NCBI GenBank assembly: GCA_018136815.1
Contig: CM030933.1
Location: 4,268,341 to 4,332,340, forward strand
Direction: 5' to 3'
DNA: 64,000 nt
Source of the DNA: Isochrysis galbana
Taxonomy: Eukaryota > Haptophyta > Isochrysidales > Isochrysidaceae
The position numbers and the translations under genes are program-made. Below are positions 54,765-64,000 of the stretch, one piece after another; position 1 is the first letter of the stretch; each line of letters opens with the position of its first letter. The notes beneath the pieces are model-generated. The model was not told the DNA's origin and ran no database searches. It worked only from the letters and a program-made list of their open reading frames with translations.

Positions 54765-56599
54765 CTAAATGGCGTTCCTGCCCTCCAGCGCCCTAGGCTG
54801 TGCCCCATCAGCAAGGCCAGCAGATGCCGCGGAGACTGGGCCGGCATAATCTGCGGAAGAGCCGCTGTCCAGGGCCGATGAACTGACGAAGATGACAGCA
54901 GCTAGGATGGCGAGTGCCGCCACGGCAATCGCCACAATATTGAGCAAGGATAGCCCGCCGCCCCGGTACGCCGCCGTCCTATCACTCGCCGAGGTATTCG
55001 ACCCACTCGATGCTTCCGCGGGAGTGGAAGACGCGGCTGCGGCATCCGGCGCAGGCCGCGTCACCTTGGCCAGCTGGGGAGTGGCCTCGGGTCCAAGGAG
55101 CGCCGCTAACTCGCAATTAGACAAGCCCTTTAGCGGTGCAGAAAGCTGTGGCAAGGAGAAGGAAGGCTGCGTGAGCTAACGGTTGAAGGCGCACGCGCGG
55201 GGCTGCGGACGATCAGCATGCAGCCGTCCATAGCCGTCGCGCAGGGAGCCTGTCCATGCAAGCTCCAATTGAGGCGGTCACCATCGGCTAGCCACGTCAT
55301 CCCCATGGCAGGCGTGCCTCTCCACACACACACCTGCTCTCCCACAATCTCTGCGACCTTGTCCACGAAATCGGAGGCCTCCTCGCCGTCGGCAACGTAG
55401 TCGCAAAGTGAGAGCCCGTCACCAACGTCAAAGTGAGCGCGCCGTGGCATCGCCCACGCATGAGCCGCACCCGTCGGCATGGGCGCGCGAGGGTCAGCAT
55501 CCTCCTCCTCGCCCATCTCTTCGAGGAGGAGCACGAGGCGCCGCTCGACCGTCTTGGCGAGATCCTCCCTGAGGTTCGAAAGTGCCGCCGCCACGGTATC
55601 CTTTGCGGCGGCGAATGATCGGCCGCGCACGACACCCGACAGCTGCACCAGCGCATCGTACTCATCGTCTTTGTCATCGCCAGCCTCCTCGGCATCATCA
55701 GAGGTCTTGAAGGATTCGAGGGGGCGGAAGAGCCGCACCTACCGCGAAATGTCGGCGGTAAGCGGGCACCGCTGTGAGGCGAGAGGGAGGGTCGCGGGCC
55801 AGCGGAGGCTGGGTGTGGCGGCGCACCTGGTGCAACTGCTGCGTCCCGAGCTGCGAGACGGCGGCACCCGAGGCAGGGCGGATCCCGTCGATCATGGCTT
55901 GAGTCACCTTAAGGGATGCCAAGACGGGTCCCATTTGCGTCCGAAGCTGCGATAGCTGTGAGGGCCCATTGCGATGTGGAGCCTTCAGCCGCAGCTCGGC
56001 GTCGACCACCCATGCCGACTCGAAACAGTGAAGCTGATGGCATGCCAAGCAGGATAGTGTCGGCTGACTGACGCACATAAGCAAAAGGCTTGGCCCGGTG
56101 TTGCAGCGAGAAGGAGGCGGCTGACCTGTGGTGCCGAGCTCATCGTTTTGATCTCGATAGGCTTGATGTTGGGCGCGTTGGCTAGAAGCACCCTTGCACT
56201 TGCCTTGCGCGCGTCGGTAGGTAGCAGAAGCAGCACCGCCTGCGCTTCGTCCACCCATTTGCGCTGCTTGAGTATCGCCGCGAGCAGTGGGCGCAGCTTG
56301 GTTTCAAGGCTTGCAAACTTTGCGCTGGGCGCGAAGAGATAGGCGCCAAGGACGGCAAGGCCTCCGGGGAGCATGTGTGCGAGCGCGTCAGCGTGCGTTG
56401 CCATCCACCCGGCGTCGACTCGCGCGGCAGGCCCCTCCCCCTCCTCTTCAGTGGGCGGAGTGGGGACGATGCGAAGGAGAGAGTCAGATGCTTCTCCCTG
56501 CAGTCCGAGTAGCAGCCCGCTCTCGAGGGCGCAACGGGACTGGAGAGACTCGAGCGTGGAAGAAAGGAGGCCTTCCGACACCTGTAGCGCGCGCACCAT
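54765..56599 (-). CDS. ODR4: ODR4-like membrane protein
   Basis: Four minus-strand exons: 56599-56126, 56033-55827, 55738 to about 55181, and 55145-54765, about 539 residues. All junctions are phase 0; the third intron is only about 35 nt and its donor (55180 or 55210) is uncertain. ODR4 hallmarks: ESGLLLGL near the N-terminus, then W-containing HADALAHMLPGGLAVLGAYLF (compare the family's 'HA..v.RMLPGGl.vlG'), LLPTDARKASARVLLANAPN, and a single C-terminal TM helix (LLNIVAIAVAALAILAAVIFV). ODR4 resides in the ER and, with the UFSP2 partner in animals, helps membrane-protein (GPCR) folding or UFMylation. UFSP2 is not seen here. The start follows a sense-strand CT tract. Confidence 0.78.
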
Positions 56600-56847
56600 C
56601 TCGCCGAGCAGCAGGGGAGGGGGGGGGGGGAGGGGGAAGCCGGGAGGAGAGAAGGCGGGAGAGGGGACCCCTCGGTGAGAGGGTACAGAAGGGAGAAGAG
56701 ACAAAGAATGGGGGAGATGTGAGAGGGGCTCTCTCTCCCCGCTCTTCTATCTTTTCTTCTTTTGTATAGCGAGTTTTGAGGAGAGGGAGAACGTAGCTCG
56801 TAGCTCCCGTCGGTGAAGCCACAAGAAGAAGGAGAGGGGGGGAGGAA

Positions 56848-56882
<35 letters not shown>

Positions 56883-57400
56883 AGGAGTACCTTAGACCTC
56901 AGTACACGTTCACACTCTCCAATACTCTAGTAGATAGAGTACTACTCTAGAAAAACAGTGTCCAGAGTTCACGAGCGATCGATACTCCGAGAACGAAAAC
57001 AAACGAAAACACCAGAGTTTACTCAAATGATGCCCGGAGGAACACCCCACCCCCCCTCTCTCCCCCTCCATGAAGAGAGCTCTTCTCCCGCTCACACATC
57101 GGCCCACTGGGTGTGTGGGACGGCCGCCTAGGCCTTCCTCGCGCCACCTCCCTTTCCTGCTCTTCCTCCTCCCTGCTCTCCCTGCTCTGCGCTCCCTGCT
57201 CTGCGCTCCCTCCTCTGCTTCTTGCTCTGCTCCTTGCTCTCCCCGCTCTCCAGGCTCTCCACGCTCTGCACGCTCTCCGTCCTCTCCCTCTTCTCTTCTC
57301 TCACTCCCTCCCCTACCTACATCTTCCTTCCCCCCCCCCTCCTCCTCATTGTCCAAACCCTCAGCTCCCATACGCCTCCCCCTTCACACTCGGCGGCGGG
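56600..57400. other. Divergent intergenic region with G32 tract
   Basis: Lies between the divergent ODR4-like and fucosyltransferase genes. Positions 56848-56879 are 32 consecutive G. Positions 57150-57350 are CT-rich with repeated GCTCTCC/GCTCTGC words, the leader of the rightward gene. Positions 56610-56700 are GA-rich on +, the CT leader of the leftward gene. Confidence 0.6.
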
Positions 57401-59476
57401 ATGCTCACTCTCGTACCGCTGCTCGTCTGTGCGGAGGCCGAGCCGCGCTATCTCCTGTTCGATGTGGTGCCACACGAGCAGCTCAACAAGCAGCGGCGCG
57501 CCCTCATGTTCTACCTCGAGCTCGCGCTAAAGCTCGAGCGCACGCTCGTGCTGCCGCGCGCGCGGCTGCTACGTCGTGGTGCGAAGCGAGCTGACAGCTA
57601 CGAGTACGCGCGGTGGAGCCGCCTCTTCAACCGAACGCGCCTCGGTGAGCTGCTGCCAGTGCTCGAACTTGACGAGTACCTACAACTGCAGCAGCCGCAA
57701 ATCGACTTGCTCTATATGATACCAGCAAAGGGTTGCGATCAAACCAGCCGCACACACGTGCACTTCAACGGGGTCGATGCGGTGGGGGTCTCCGAGCTGC
57801 GTTGCGACGCTAGTGCGCAGTACCGGGTCAGCGAGCTGCAAGGACTGTCGCATCGCGCAATCGGCTTCTTGGGGAGCACCGACCAGCTCCAACGCACGAG
57901 GGCATTGGTGCTCAGGCCAAATGTACGCTTCATCGATCACACGTACGATGCCGCTAAGCAGTTTGTTGAGCGCAATTTTGAGGGCGAGCCCTTCATTGCA
58001 GTACACTGGCGACGCACTGATTTCCTCCTCGTGCGGCGTTCGCAGCCAGGCGTGCTGCAGTCAGCATCCGCGCTCATCGCACATGTACGGCGCGTGCAGT
58101 CAGCGACGGGTATTCAGCACGTGTACATAGCGACAGACAGCGATGATGCGGCCGAGCTTGCGGTGGTGCAAGCTGCGCTCCAGCCAAAACGGTACCGACC
58201 CTCCAATACGGCCGATCTGATTGCGTTGGCGGAGCTAGCCAACACTGAGATTGCAATTTGCGCTATGGCGCACCACTTTTTGGGCACGAAAACCTCGTCA
58301 TACAGCCTCACAATCACCGAGGAGCGCATCGCCATCTTTGGCCATAAGGCCAGCACGAGTGAGGAGATGGATGACGTGCCACCCGCCGCGCGCAGCCTGG
58401 GGTCAGCTGATAACGTGCCCCCTCCACCTGCCGCCTCACCCGCAGTTGCTCTTGCGCGCAGTGGGAGATTTTTGTTGTTCGATGTTGCGCCCCATGAGCA
58501 GCTCAACAAGCAGAGGCGCGCGCTCATGTTTTATATCGACCTGGCTCTGAAGCTCGAGTGCACCCTCGTGCTACCGCGCGCGAGGCTACTACATCGCGCT
58601 GTGCGCGGCGGCGTCGGCGTGAAGCTTGAGGGCGCCGAGTACGTGCGTTGGGGGCAGCTCTTCGACATCTCCGCTCTACGGCGATTGCTGCCGGTGGTGG
58701 AGCTAGAGGACTTTCTGGCGTCACGGCAGCCGATTGATTACCTGGCGGACTCTTCACTAGGCGGATGCAGCGCTAGTGGGGAGGTTATCGTGAATTTCAA
58801 CGGGTTCTCGGGCGTCAAGGTTCTGCGGAAAATCTGTGATGCAAGGCTTCAGCATGACTTGGGGAAACTTCGTGCAATGATGAGCAGGGTTATTGCTTTC
58901 TCAGGGGTGGTGGACCAGCTGCAGCAGACACAGGCTCTCATCCTTCGACCGAATGTGCGTTTTGTCGCTGACGCATACGCCGCTGCCTCTAATTATGTCG
59001 AGCACGCGTTTGGGTCCGAGCCCTTCATCGCTGTTCATTGGCGGCGCACCGACTTCTTGCTCGTGCGACGGACACAACCAGGCGTGCTCCAGTCCGTGGC
59101 CGATGTGACCATGCATGTGCGCCGCGTGCAGGAGCGATTGGGAATCTCGCTCGTTTTCCTCGCCACTGACAGTGACGACGCGGAAGAAGTCCAGCAGCTG
59201 CAGCGTGCCATTGGTTTCATGGGATTTGCTGCAGGGCGTGCCGACGTCTCTTTGTATGAGCTCGCCATCCGGGCCAACATCGAGATTGCCATTTGCGCGA
59301 TGGCAGCGCACTTTTTGGGCACCCGTACGTCATCCTATACTCTCGCCATTCTTGAGGAGCGCGCAGCCATTTTTGGCCATGCAAGCAGCTCTTCCGAAGA
59401 AATGGCGCTGATCCAGCCACGCAATGGGGGTGAGCGCTTCCATGGGGCGCAGCTGCACGGAAAAGGCGCGTTGTGA
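57401..59476 (+). CDS. Tandem-domain O-fucosyltransferase-like protein (POFUT2-type)
   Basis: An intronless frame of 691 residues begins at ATG 57401 with a short hydrophobic leader (MLTLVPLLVCAEA), consistent with ER entry. Two homologous domains follow (about 15-325 and 350-665). Each starts LLFDVxPHEQLNKQRRALMFYxxLALKLExTLVLPRARLL, as in POFUT2's N-terminal 'YLLYDVNPxEGFNxRR' block. Each then has PFIAVHWRRTDFLLVRR.QPGVLQS, IATDSDDA/LATDSDDA and HFLGTKTSSYSLTITEERxAIFGH (GDP-binding and R-x-D elements). A Pro/Ala linker of about 25 residues separates them. Both copies keep the HWRRTDF motif, so both could be active. Expected in the ER, transferring fucose from GDP-fucose to secreted proteins. 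Such a doubled arrangement is unusual for the family. Confidence 0.82.
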   Translation: MLTLVPLLVCAEAEPRYLLFDVVPHEQLNKQRRALMFYLELALKLERTLVLPRARLLRRGAKRADSYEYARWSRLFNRTRLGELLPVLELDEYLQLQQPQIDLLYMIPAKGCDQTSRTHVHFNGVDAVGVSELRCDASAQYRVSELQGLSHRAIGFLGSTDQLQRTRALVLRPNVRFIDHTYDAAKQFVERNFEGEPFIAVHWRRTDFLLVRRSQPGVLQSASALIAHVRRVQSATGIQHVYIATDSDDAAELAVVQAALQPKRYRPSNTADLIALAELANTEIAICAMAHHFLGTKTSSYSLTITEERIAIFGHKASTSEEMDDVPPAARSLGSADNVPPPPAASPAVALARSGRFLLFDVAPHEQLNKQRRALMFYIDLALKLECTLVLPRARLLHRAVRGGVGVKLEGAEYVRWGQLFDISALRRLLPVVELEDFLASRQPIDYLADSSLGGCSASGEVIVNFNGFSGVKVLRKICDARLQHDLGKLRAMMSRVIAFSGVVDQLQQTQALILRPNVRFVADAYAAASNYVEHAFGSEPFIAVHWRRTDFLLVRRTQPGVLQSVADVTMHVRRVQERLGISLVFLATDSDDAEEVQQLQRAIGFMGFAAGRADVSLYELAIRANIEIAICAMAAHFLGTRTSSYTLAILEERAAIFGHASSSSEEMALIQPRNGGERFHGAQLHGKGAL

Positions 59477-59727
59477 CGAAAGCCTCATGTGCAAGCTGGT
59501 GTCGACCGCGAAATGCTTATTCTCAATTCCAAAGCAAAGCTGCTTTGCCACATTGCGACTTTCGAATAGGCGCTAGCGCTAAAGGAAAACACGCTCGAGG
59601 TTGCGCTTGCTCTGCGGAAAATGTGTGTGATGGTGTGTAAGTGCCTGAGGTTGCTGCAGACTGCGGGCTGTTGGTTATTTCGAAGAAAGCCGTTGGATGC
59701 AACCGACATTGCATCGTTCATCCTCAA

Positions 59728-59860
59728 CTAAGTTTATAGTTGGTCGCGATGGTTTGCGCCGGCGCGCCTCTTCTCTCCTTTGGGCCCCCCGCAGAGGGCG
59801 GCCCCCCGGTCTCCATGGACCTACCGCAGTCGAAGCGACCGCTTCCGCCATCGGAGGCCG
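59728..59860 (+). repeat. Dispersed repeat family B, copy 2
   Basis: Starts CAACTAAGTTTATAGTTGG and shares GAGGGCGGCCCCCCGGT, CCATGGACCT and GTCGAAGCGACCG with 19330-19445. Confidence 0.7.
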
Positions 59861-60090
59861 GGCGCGAGTGCGCGACTCCGGTCGCACGCCCTGCGGCCCG
59901 TGGCCTCGGCCACACCCAACAAGGCAGATATGCTAGCCCCCCCCATGGGGGTATGCAGTCTGCAGACTCCAGCAGCTACTAGCACCAAGCTTGCACGTTT
60001 GCACCTTCCATGGGCATGCCTTATGGCAGATGCCCCTCTCACCCTGGCGACTGGCGTCGCGCTAGCCCCCGGCACGGGCCCTCATCAACT

Positions 60091-60236
60091 AAAAAAATCT
60101 GAAGATTCTGGGCTGCACACCTGCTAGTTCCAGGTCCTCCCGTCTCTACACTGACACCGCCCTTGTCTTCCCTCCCTCCACCTCTTCCCCTGCCCCCTTC
60201 GTTCCTTCTTCTTCGGTTTCCGGGGTCCGGCCCTGA
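60091..60236. mobile_element. SINE-like retroposon, second copy
   Basis: Shares AAAAAAATCTGAAGATTCTGGGC, ACACCGCCCTT, CCCTCCCTCCACCTCTT and GGGGTCCGGCCCTG with 24561-24707. No target duplication is evident, so it is older or truncated. Confidence 0.65.
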
Positions 60237-60664
60237 TACACCACCAAGGACCTGGTTCGGAGCGTGGGGTCGGGGCAGGACAAATGACGGACGACCAAAC
60301 CCCGGATCCGGCGCATTTTGCGCATGATGCTCGTTATTTGTGCCGGCCTTGCTTGCCTAAATAGCTTAGCCGCACGTGCACGTGGTCTGTACTGGCCGTT
60401 GCGCTGCAGGTGGCTAGCAGGGCAACGACCAACGCGAATCGAGCGCGCCACGGGCTGCCAACCCCCTCCCTCTGATTGGTATCAAGGGCCCATGCGTCAA
60501 TCTGCCGGCCAAACGCTTTGTACTGCGGCGGAAGATCAAAAAGCAGCTGTAAACTTCATCATCATAATTCAAGAGTGCATGTCCATACAAAGACACATGT
60601 GTCTTCATCTTATTGTGAACTCAACATGAGTGATGGGTGTAGGTAACCGCACTTCGAGGTGCTC

Positions 60665-62168
60665 CTATCTCGTCATGTCGGGTGCCATGTCGTCGTCGAC
60701 CACAAACATTGTGCGCTGCAATGATTGGAGTCTAAGGTAGTCCGACTGCAGCACGTCGGCATCACCGTGCAGAAGGTGGACGAAACCGGCGCACGAGGCC
60801 AAATCCACAGTGCGCGCCACGTGTGCGCCCAATTGTTGCTCGTGTAGCGTATGGTACACGCACGACTCGAGCGCGTCCACCTCGTCGATCCCATCCACGG
60901 CGAGCAGGCGACCTGTCGCGCTGGAAACGAGCTTCACGAGGCGGGCATGGCAGCGCAGCTCCTCTGGCGCGTCGGGAAGACTGCCAAAGTAGTCGTCTGC
61001 GGCGCCAGCCTCGTCAAGGTAGGCCGAGACTACCGCATCATAGGCGTTGTACCCGACAGCTATGTCTACAAGCAGTTTGAAGTCGACCCCGTTCCAGCGG
61101 CCCGCGTTGACCTCGACAAGCCTGGGGCCGTCAGCAGTGGCCTTAAGCTCGATGTGGCATGGACCCCAACGCCAGGCAAGCGCGTCGAGCGCCGCCTTGG
61201 CATATGCAATGAGTGACCGCTCCAACGGTCCTGAGACGGGCCGGAGCTCATCGAAAAAGTTTACAAATGGGGCTCCGTTCGCTGGGCCCTTGGAATACCT
61301 CCATAAGGCGACGACTTTGTGCTCGCCGTTGCGGCTGACCGTGTCCACAGCCCACTCGTCGCCCTGCAGCAGTTCCTGCATAACCACACCCGGCCCACCA
61401 TCGCGACGGCGGTCGGCACCAACACCGACTGATTCGATCGACACTGCTGTGCTTGCAATCAGATCGTGCATCGCCTTTGCCTCCGCCATTGAGGTCGCCA
61501 GCCCAACTAACACGCCCTCTTGTCCCCGCCTCGGCTTCAGCACAGCTCGAAGGCCGCCGTCCGGGTAAATGAGCGTATTCAGGAATTTCTCCGCCTCGCA
61601 CCTACAAGCACACCAAGGTGGCGTCAGTCAGCCACAGGATGCAGGAATACAGCTCGGGCGGCGGTAACGAAGGCGCGTACGCGCACCAATCCTGGCTGTC
61701 CGACTGCGCAACAACCTTCATACCCACCTCGCGGCACGCCTCGTTCATCCAGTACTTGTCGCGACGCGCCGGGTTGATCTGGTTTGAGCGTGCGGGCAGC
61801 AACGCATGCTGCAGCCGCTCAGCGGTCGCCAGCCCTCCATCAGATCCGCATAGAACACCCGCGAGCTGTGCGTTGGGAATGGCGTGCGCCGCCCACTCGC
61901 GCTCCTGCCCGACCGGCGGTGCCTGCATCTCGCGCACGCGGCGCACGGCCTCTGCGTCCGCAGCGCAGCGGTCACAGAGAGCATTGGCCGTCGGCTCACT
62001 CCACAGAGCCATGCAGTCCACGCCGCGCTGCCGGGCGGCGGCGAGGACAGCGGCGGTCTCGGCGCCTTCATCGTGTGCGCCCGCATCAACGTACACAAGG
62101 ACACGCCGTGCCGGCGCCGCTGGAGCCTGCGCCGCGAAGACGAGAAGAAGAAGGGGGATCGGCAGCAT
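60665..62168 (-). CDS. Secreted/ER ATP-grasp ligase-like protein
   Basis: Two exons, 62168-61687 and 61601-60665, share a phase-2 GT-AG intron of 85 bp and give 472 residues. The N-terminus MLPIPLLLLVFAAQAPAAPA is a clear signal peptide. A Rossmann-like region (RRVLVYVDAGAHDEGAETAAVLAAARQRG) and GVLCGSDGGLATAERLQHALL precede RRDKYWMNEACREVGMKVVAQ, the typical ATP-grasp entry. The ATP-grasp core follows: AVLKPRRGQEGVLVG, VVMQELLQGDEWAVDTVSRNGEHKVVALWRY, then HIELKATADGPRLVEVNAGRWNG (metal-binding E/N). The layout resembles BacD/carnosine-synthase-type carboxylate-amine ligases. Substrates are unknown. ATP-dependent ligases with a signal peptide are uncommon, so the product may work in the secretory pathway or a plastid. 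Confidence 0.8.
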
Positions 62169-63440
62169 TACAGCGGCAGCGACGCCGCGCCGCCGATCAA
62201 AACTGAACCGACCAATCTGCCAAATATTCGCTAATTTAGGCATGTTCTCGAATATCCGCACCCGCGGGCGCCTCTCAAGCCATCTGGTATAATACATCAG
62301 GTCTTGGTCTGCCACCGGTGATGGGTAGTAGAGAAATGTAATTGTAATGCATAACGTATTTAAAGACGACGCTTTTACGACGCCTTATAGCAAGGAAGAA
62401 TGCTCGGCATATGTTGAGCACTTACCCGAAGCTTTCATGCTCGAAGGCCGCACAACACAGAAACAAGAGTTAAGAGTTCCTTGATTCATGGGACGAAGTG
62501 GTTAGCCACGCGATGCGCGCACTTGGGCAATCGAGAGAACGCCCGCCCCCGGATGTCAAAGGGGAAAAGGTACAAGACGGCGACACCCCGTCCCAAGAGT
62601 CGGGAGGTGCGCCACAGAGCACAGAGCAAGGAAATCAGGGTCTCGGAAGACGAAAGATACATAAGCAAGTTCAACCATATCTGGCTACTGGCTACAAACC
62701 GATACCGATTGCCTACCGGCGGACGTTAGCGTTGAAGCCGGGGGCGTGACCGATTTCGACGCGGTGCGCGCGGGCAGCTGCCTCCACTCCGCAAACAAAG
62801 GAAAGAGTGCGGCGCTTCGATTGGACGCGCGTCATCATCATCATTGATCATTGCCCTGTGTAGTGCCTTCTCTCATCGATAATTCTGCGGAAGGACGTGG
62901 TCACAAGCAAGGCGTCACTCCCGAGAGCTTGGGAGCATACACGCACAGAGTACCGACCACCCTAACGTATTACGTTAGTGTGCAACGATTCCCATAGGCG
63001 CGCCCACGGGGCCGCGTATCGCGGGGGAAGGCATGTGTGGGTGTGGCGGGTTGTGCCATATAGGTTGTGAGAGCGCGCCTTCCCGCGTCCCGCGTAAGTA
63101 ATAAGTAAGGAAAGAGGGCTGTATATCGAGGTTTCTGAAGTTCATGAGAGCCTCTTTTCAGACGGCTGGTAGTGGCTCAGGTCACCTCTAATACTACCCG
63201 TCAATGTCTTCGTCGGGACCGTGGAGAGGATAGTGCCCCTTCCCAGTCTGGTTCGGCAGCAGATTCAGGCATCGAGTCCGTGTTTCCATGTTGCTTTTCT
63301 CGCGTTCAAGTAGTTTAGGATCCACTTGGCCTGAAGGGACTTTACGTGGGTTGACCAGTGCAAGAGTCCTAGCCCCATTGTCCTAGTAGCGCTCTTTTCG
63401 TGCGATATGGCATATGGCGTCATGTGGGTATTTTATCCAT
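62169..63440. other. Intergenic region
   Basis: No recognisable gene, RNA or repeat. Short open frames near 62480-62750 lack motifs. Confidence 0.45.
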
Positions 63441-63998
63441 TTATTTTGTTGATTGGTGTATGGGCTCGACCAGAGGACAGTTTCCATCACCCTTTGCACA
63501 CGTGTGTGGAACCACTTGGGGGCGGCCAACGTTTGCAGCCAGTACCTGGACATCCCATATACTATGAAGTTTACCATTGCCGCTCTCCGCTCTCCTAGAT
63601 ATCGTCAAATAGTTGGTGGCCGGTGAGCTGCTCGAGCTAGAGTAGCTTGGTGCCGGTGATTCGTTGATTGAGCTATTCTTCTGTAATGGGCCGCGACCGG
63701 GAGTTAGCTGAGTTAGCATGCTGCTGCCGCCGCTCTTGCACTTGTGTTTGGTGAGCTGCATGGTGCTCCTTGAGCCCCACCTGTAGGGCATACCCCTAGT
63801 TTTCTTCACCTTCGTACCAGCCGGAAGAAAAATCAGTGCAAGCACCCTGCAGCGCACGATGGTGAGTGCCGCTTGCTGCGCTTTGCCAGATGAGCCAACG
63901 AGGCATTTCTTCCACAACGCCTCCCCCTTCACTTGTGCTAGGCCAGCCTTTTGGCAGTCGTATCGCAGACGTGCCGCCTTCCTCAACTTGCTCTTCCC
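63441..63998 (-). CDS. Possible 3' exon of a gene extending past the window
   Basis: The minus strand is open from the window edge to a stop at 63441: LRKAARLRYDCQKAGLAQVKGEALWKKCLVG, then basic and Ser-rich sequence (PAPSYSSSSSSPATNYL). The first 80 residues look protein-like (helical, basic) and the rest is less convincing. No family is recognised, and the start lies beyond the window or upstream of a splice site. Confidence 0.3.
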   Translation of the reverse strand, partial: GKSKLRKAARLRYDCQKAGLAQVKGEALWKKCLVGSSGKAQQAALTIVRCRVLALIFLPAGTKVKKTRGMPYRWGSRSTMQLTKHKCKSGGSSMLTQLTPGRGPLQKNSSINESPAPSYSSSSSSPATNYLTISRRAESGNGKLHSIWDVQVLAANVGRPQVVPHTCAKGDGNCPLVEPIHQSTK

Positions 63999-64000
63999 CA

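Larger units (their letters stand above)
59477..60664. other. Intergenic region with repeat B and SINE-like copies
   Basis: Positions 59728-59860 are repeat family B copy 2. Positions 60091-60236 are a copy of the SINE-like unit. No gene is seen in the rest. Confidence 0.5.

Overview
The window is nuclear DNA from a GC-rich unicellular eukaryote, most likely a microalga and probably a haptophyte. Three things point that way. Canonical GT-AG introns as short as 34-35 nt interrupt most genes. There is a secreted or membrane protein of Cys-rich CW/CC modules separated by long Ser-Pro-Pro tracts, an architecture common in haptophyte and other algal proteomes. There is also a DUF1499 protein with a plausible thylakoid-targeting leader. 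The assignment is inferred from architecture, not from any database match. A 100-N run at 17057-17156 is a scaffold gap.

Layout. 0-1.1 kb: a small crystallin-like membrane protein gene of foreign appearance. 1.1-2.7 kb (-): an ARGLU1-like RS/coiled-coil splicing protein. 4.2-7.4 kb (-): a seven-exon SLC44/CTL transporter. 8.35-8.78 kb: a dead tyrosine recombinase. 10.2-15.0 kb (-): the large Cys-rich/proline-rich surface protein. 15.75-16.9 kb (-): the 3' part of an ABCG transporter cut by the gap. 17.27-18.52 kb (+): a mitotic A-type cyclin. 19.9-21.8 kb (-): a Tweety-like channel. 25.5-28.1 kb (+): a type I sulfatase. 28.9-30.3 kb: a methyltransferase/reverse-transcriptase element between perfect 138-bp direct repeats. 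32.7-34.9 kb (+): an F-box/WD-like protein. 36.1-36.6 kb: a hAT-like transposase relic. 38.1-38.7 kb (+): a stand-alone receiver-domain protein. 42.9-43.7 kb (-): the DUF1499 protein. 47.9-49.5 kb (-): a PFK-2/FBPase-2-like enzyme. 52.2-52.8 kb (+): an unknown protein. 54.8-56.6 kb (-): an ODR4-like protein. 57.4-59.5 kb (+): a tandem O-fucosyltransferase-like protein. 60.7-62.2 kb (-): a secreted ATP-grasp protein.

The genes form no pathway cluster. They are ordinary dispersed eukaryotic loci, many serving membrane traffic, glycosylation and the cell surface (SLC44, ABCG, Tweety, ODR4, sulfatase, fucosyltransferase, Cys-rich protein). Between them lie mobile-element debris and low-complexity DNA: paired LTR-like repeats, several TIR elements (one with an intact TSD), a SINE-like retroposon with a 19-bp TSD, minisatellites, CT/GA microsatellites and G/C homopolymers above 30 bp. 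Most start codons follow a sense-strand pyrimidine tract. The most interesting objects are the retroelement-associated phage-type cytosine methyltransferase, the bisphosphatase-dead PFKFB homologue, the doubled fucosyltransferase and the sulfatase with an inserted Cys-rich module.
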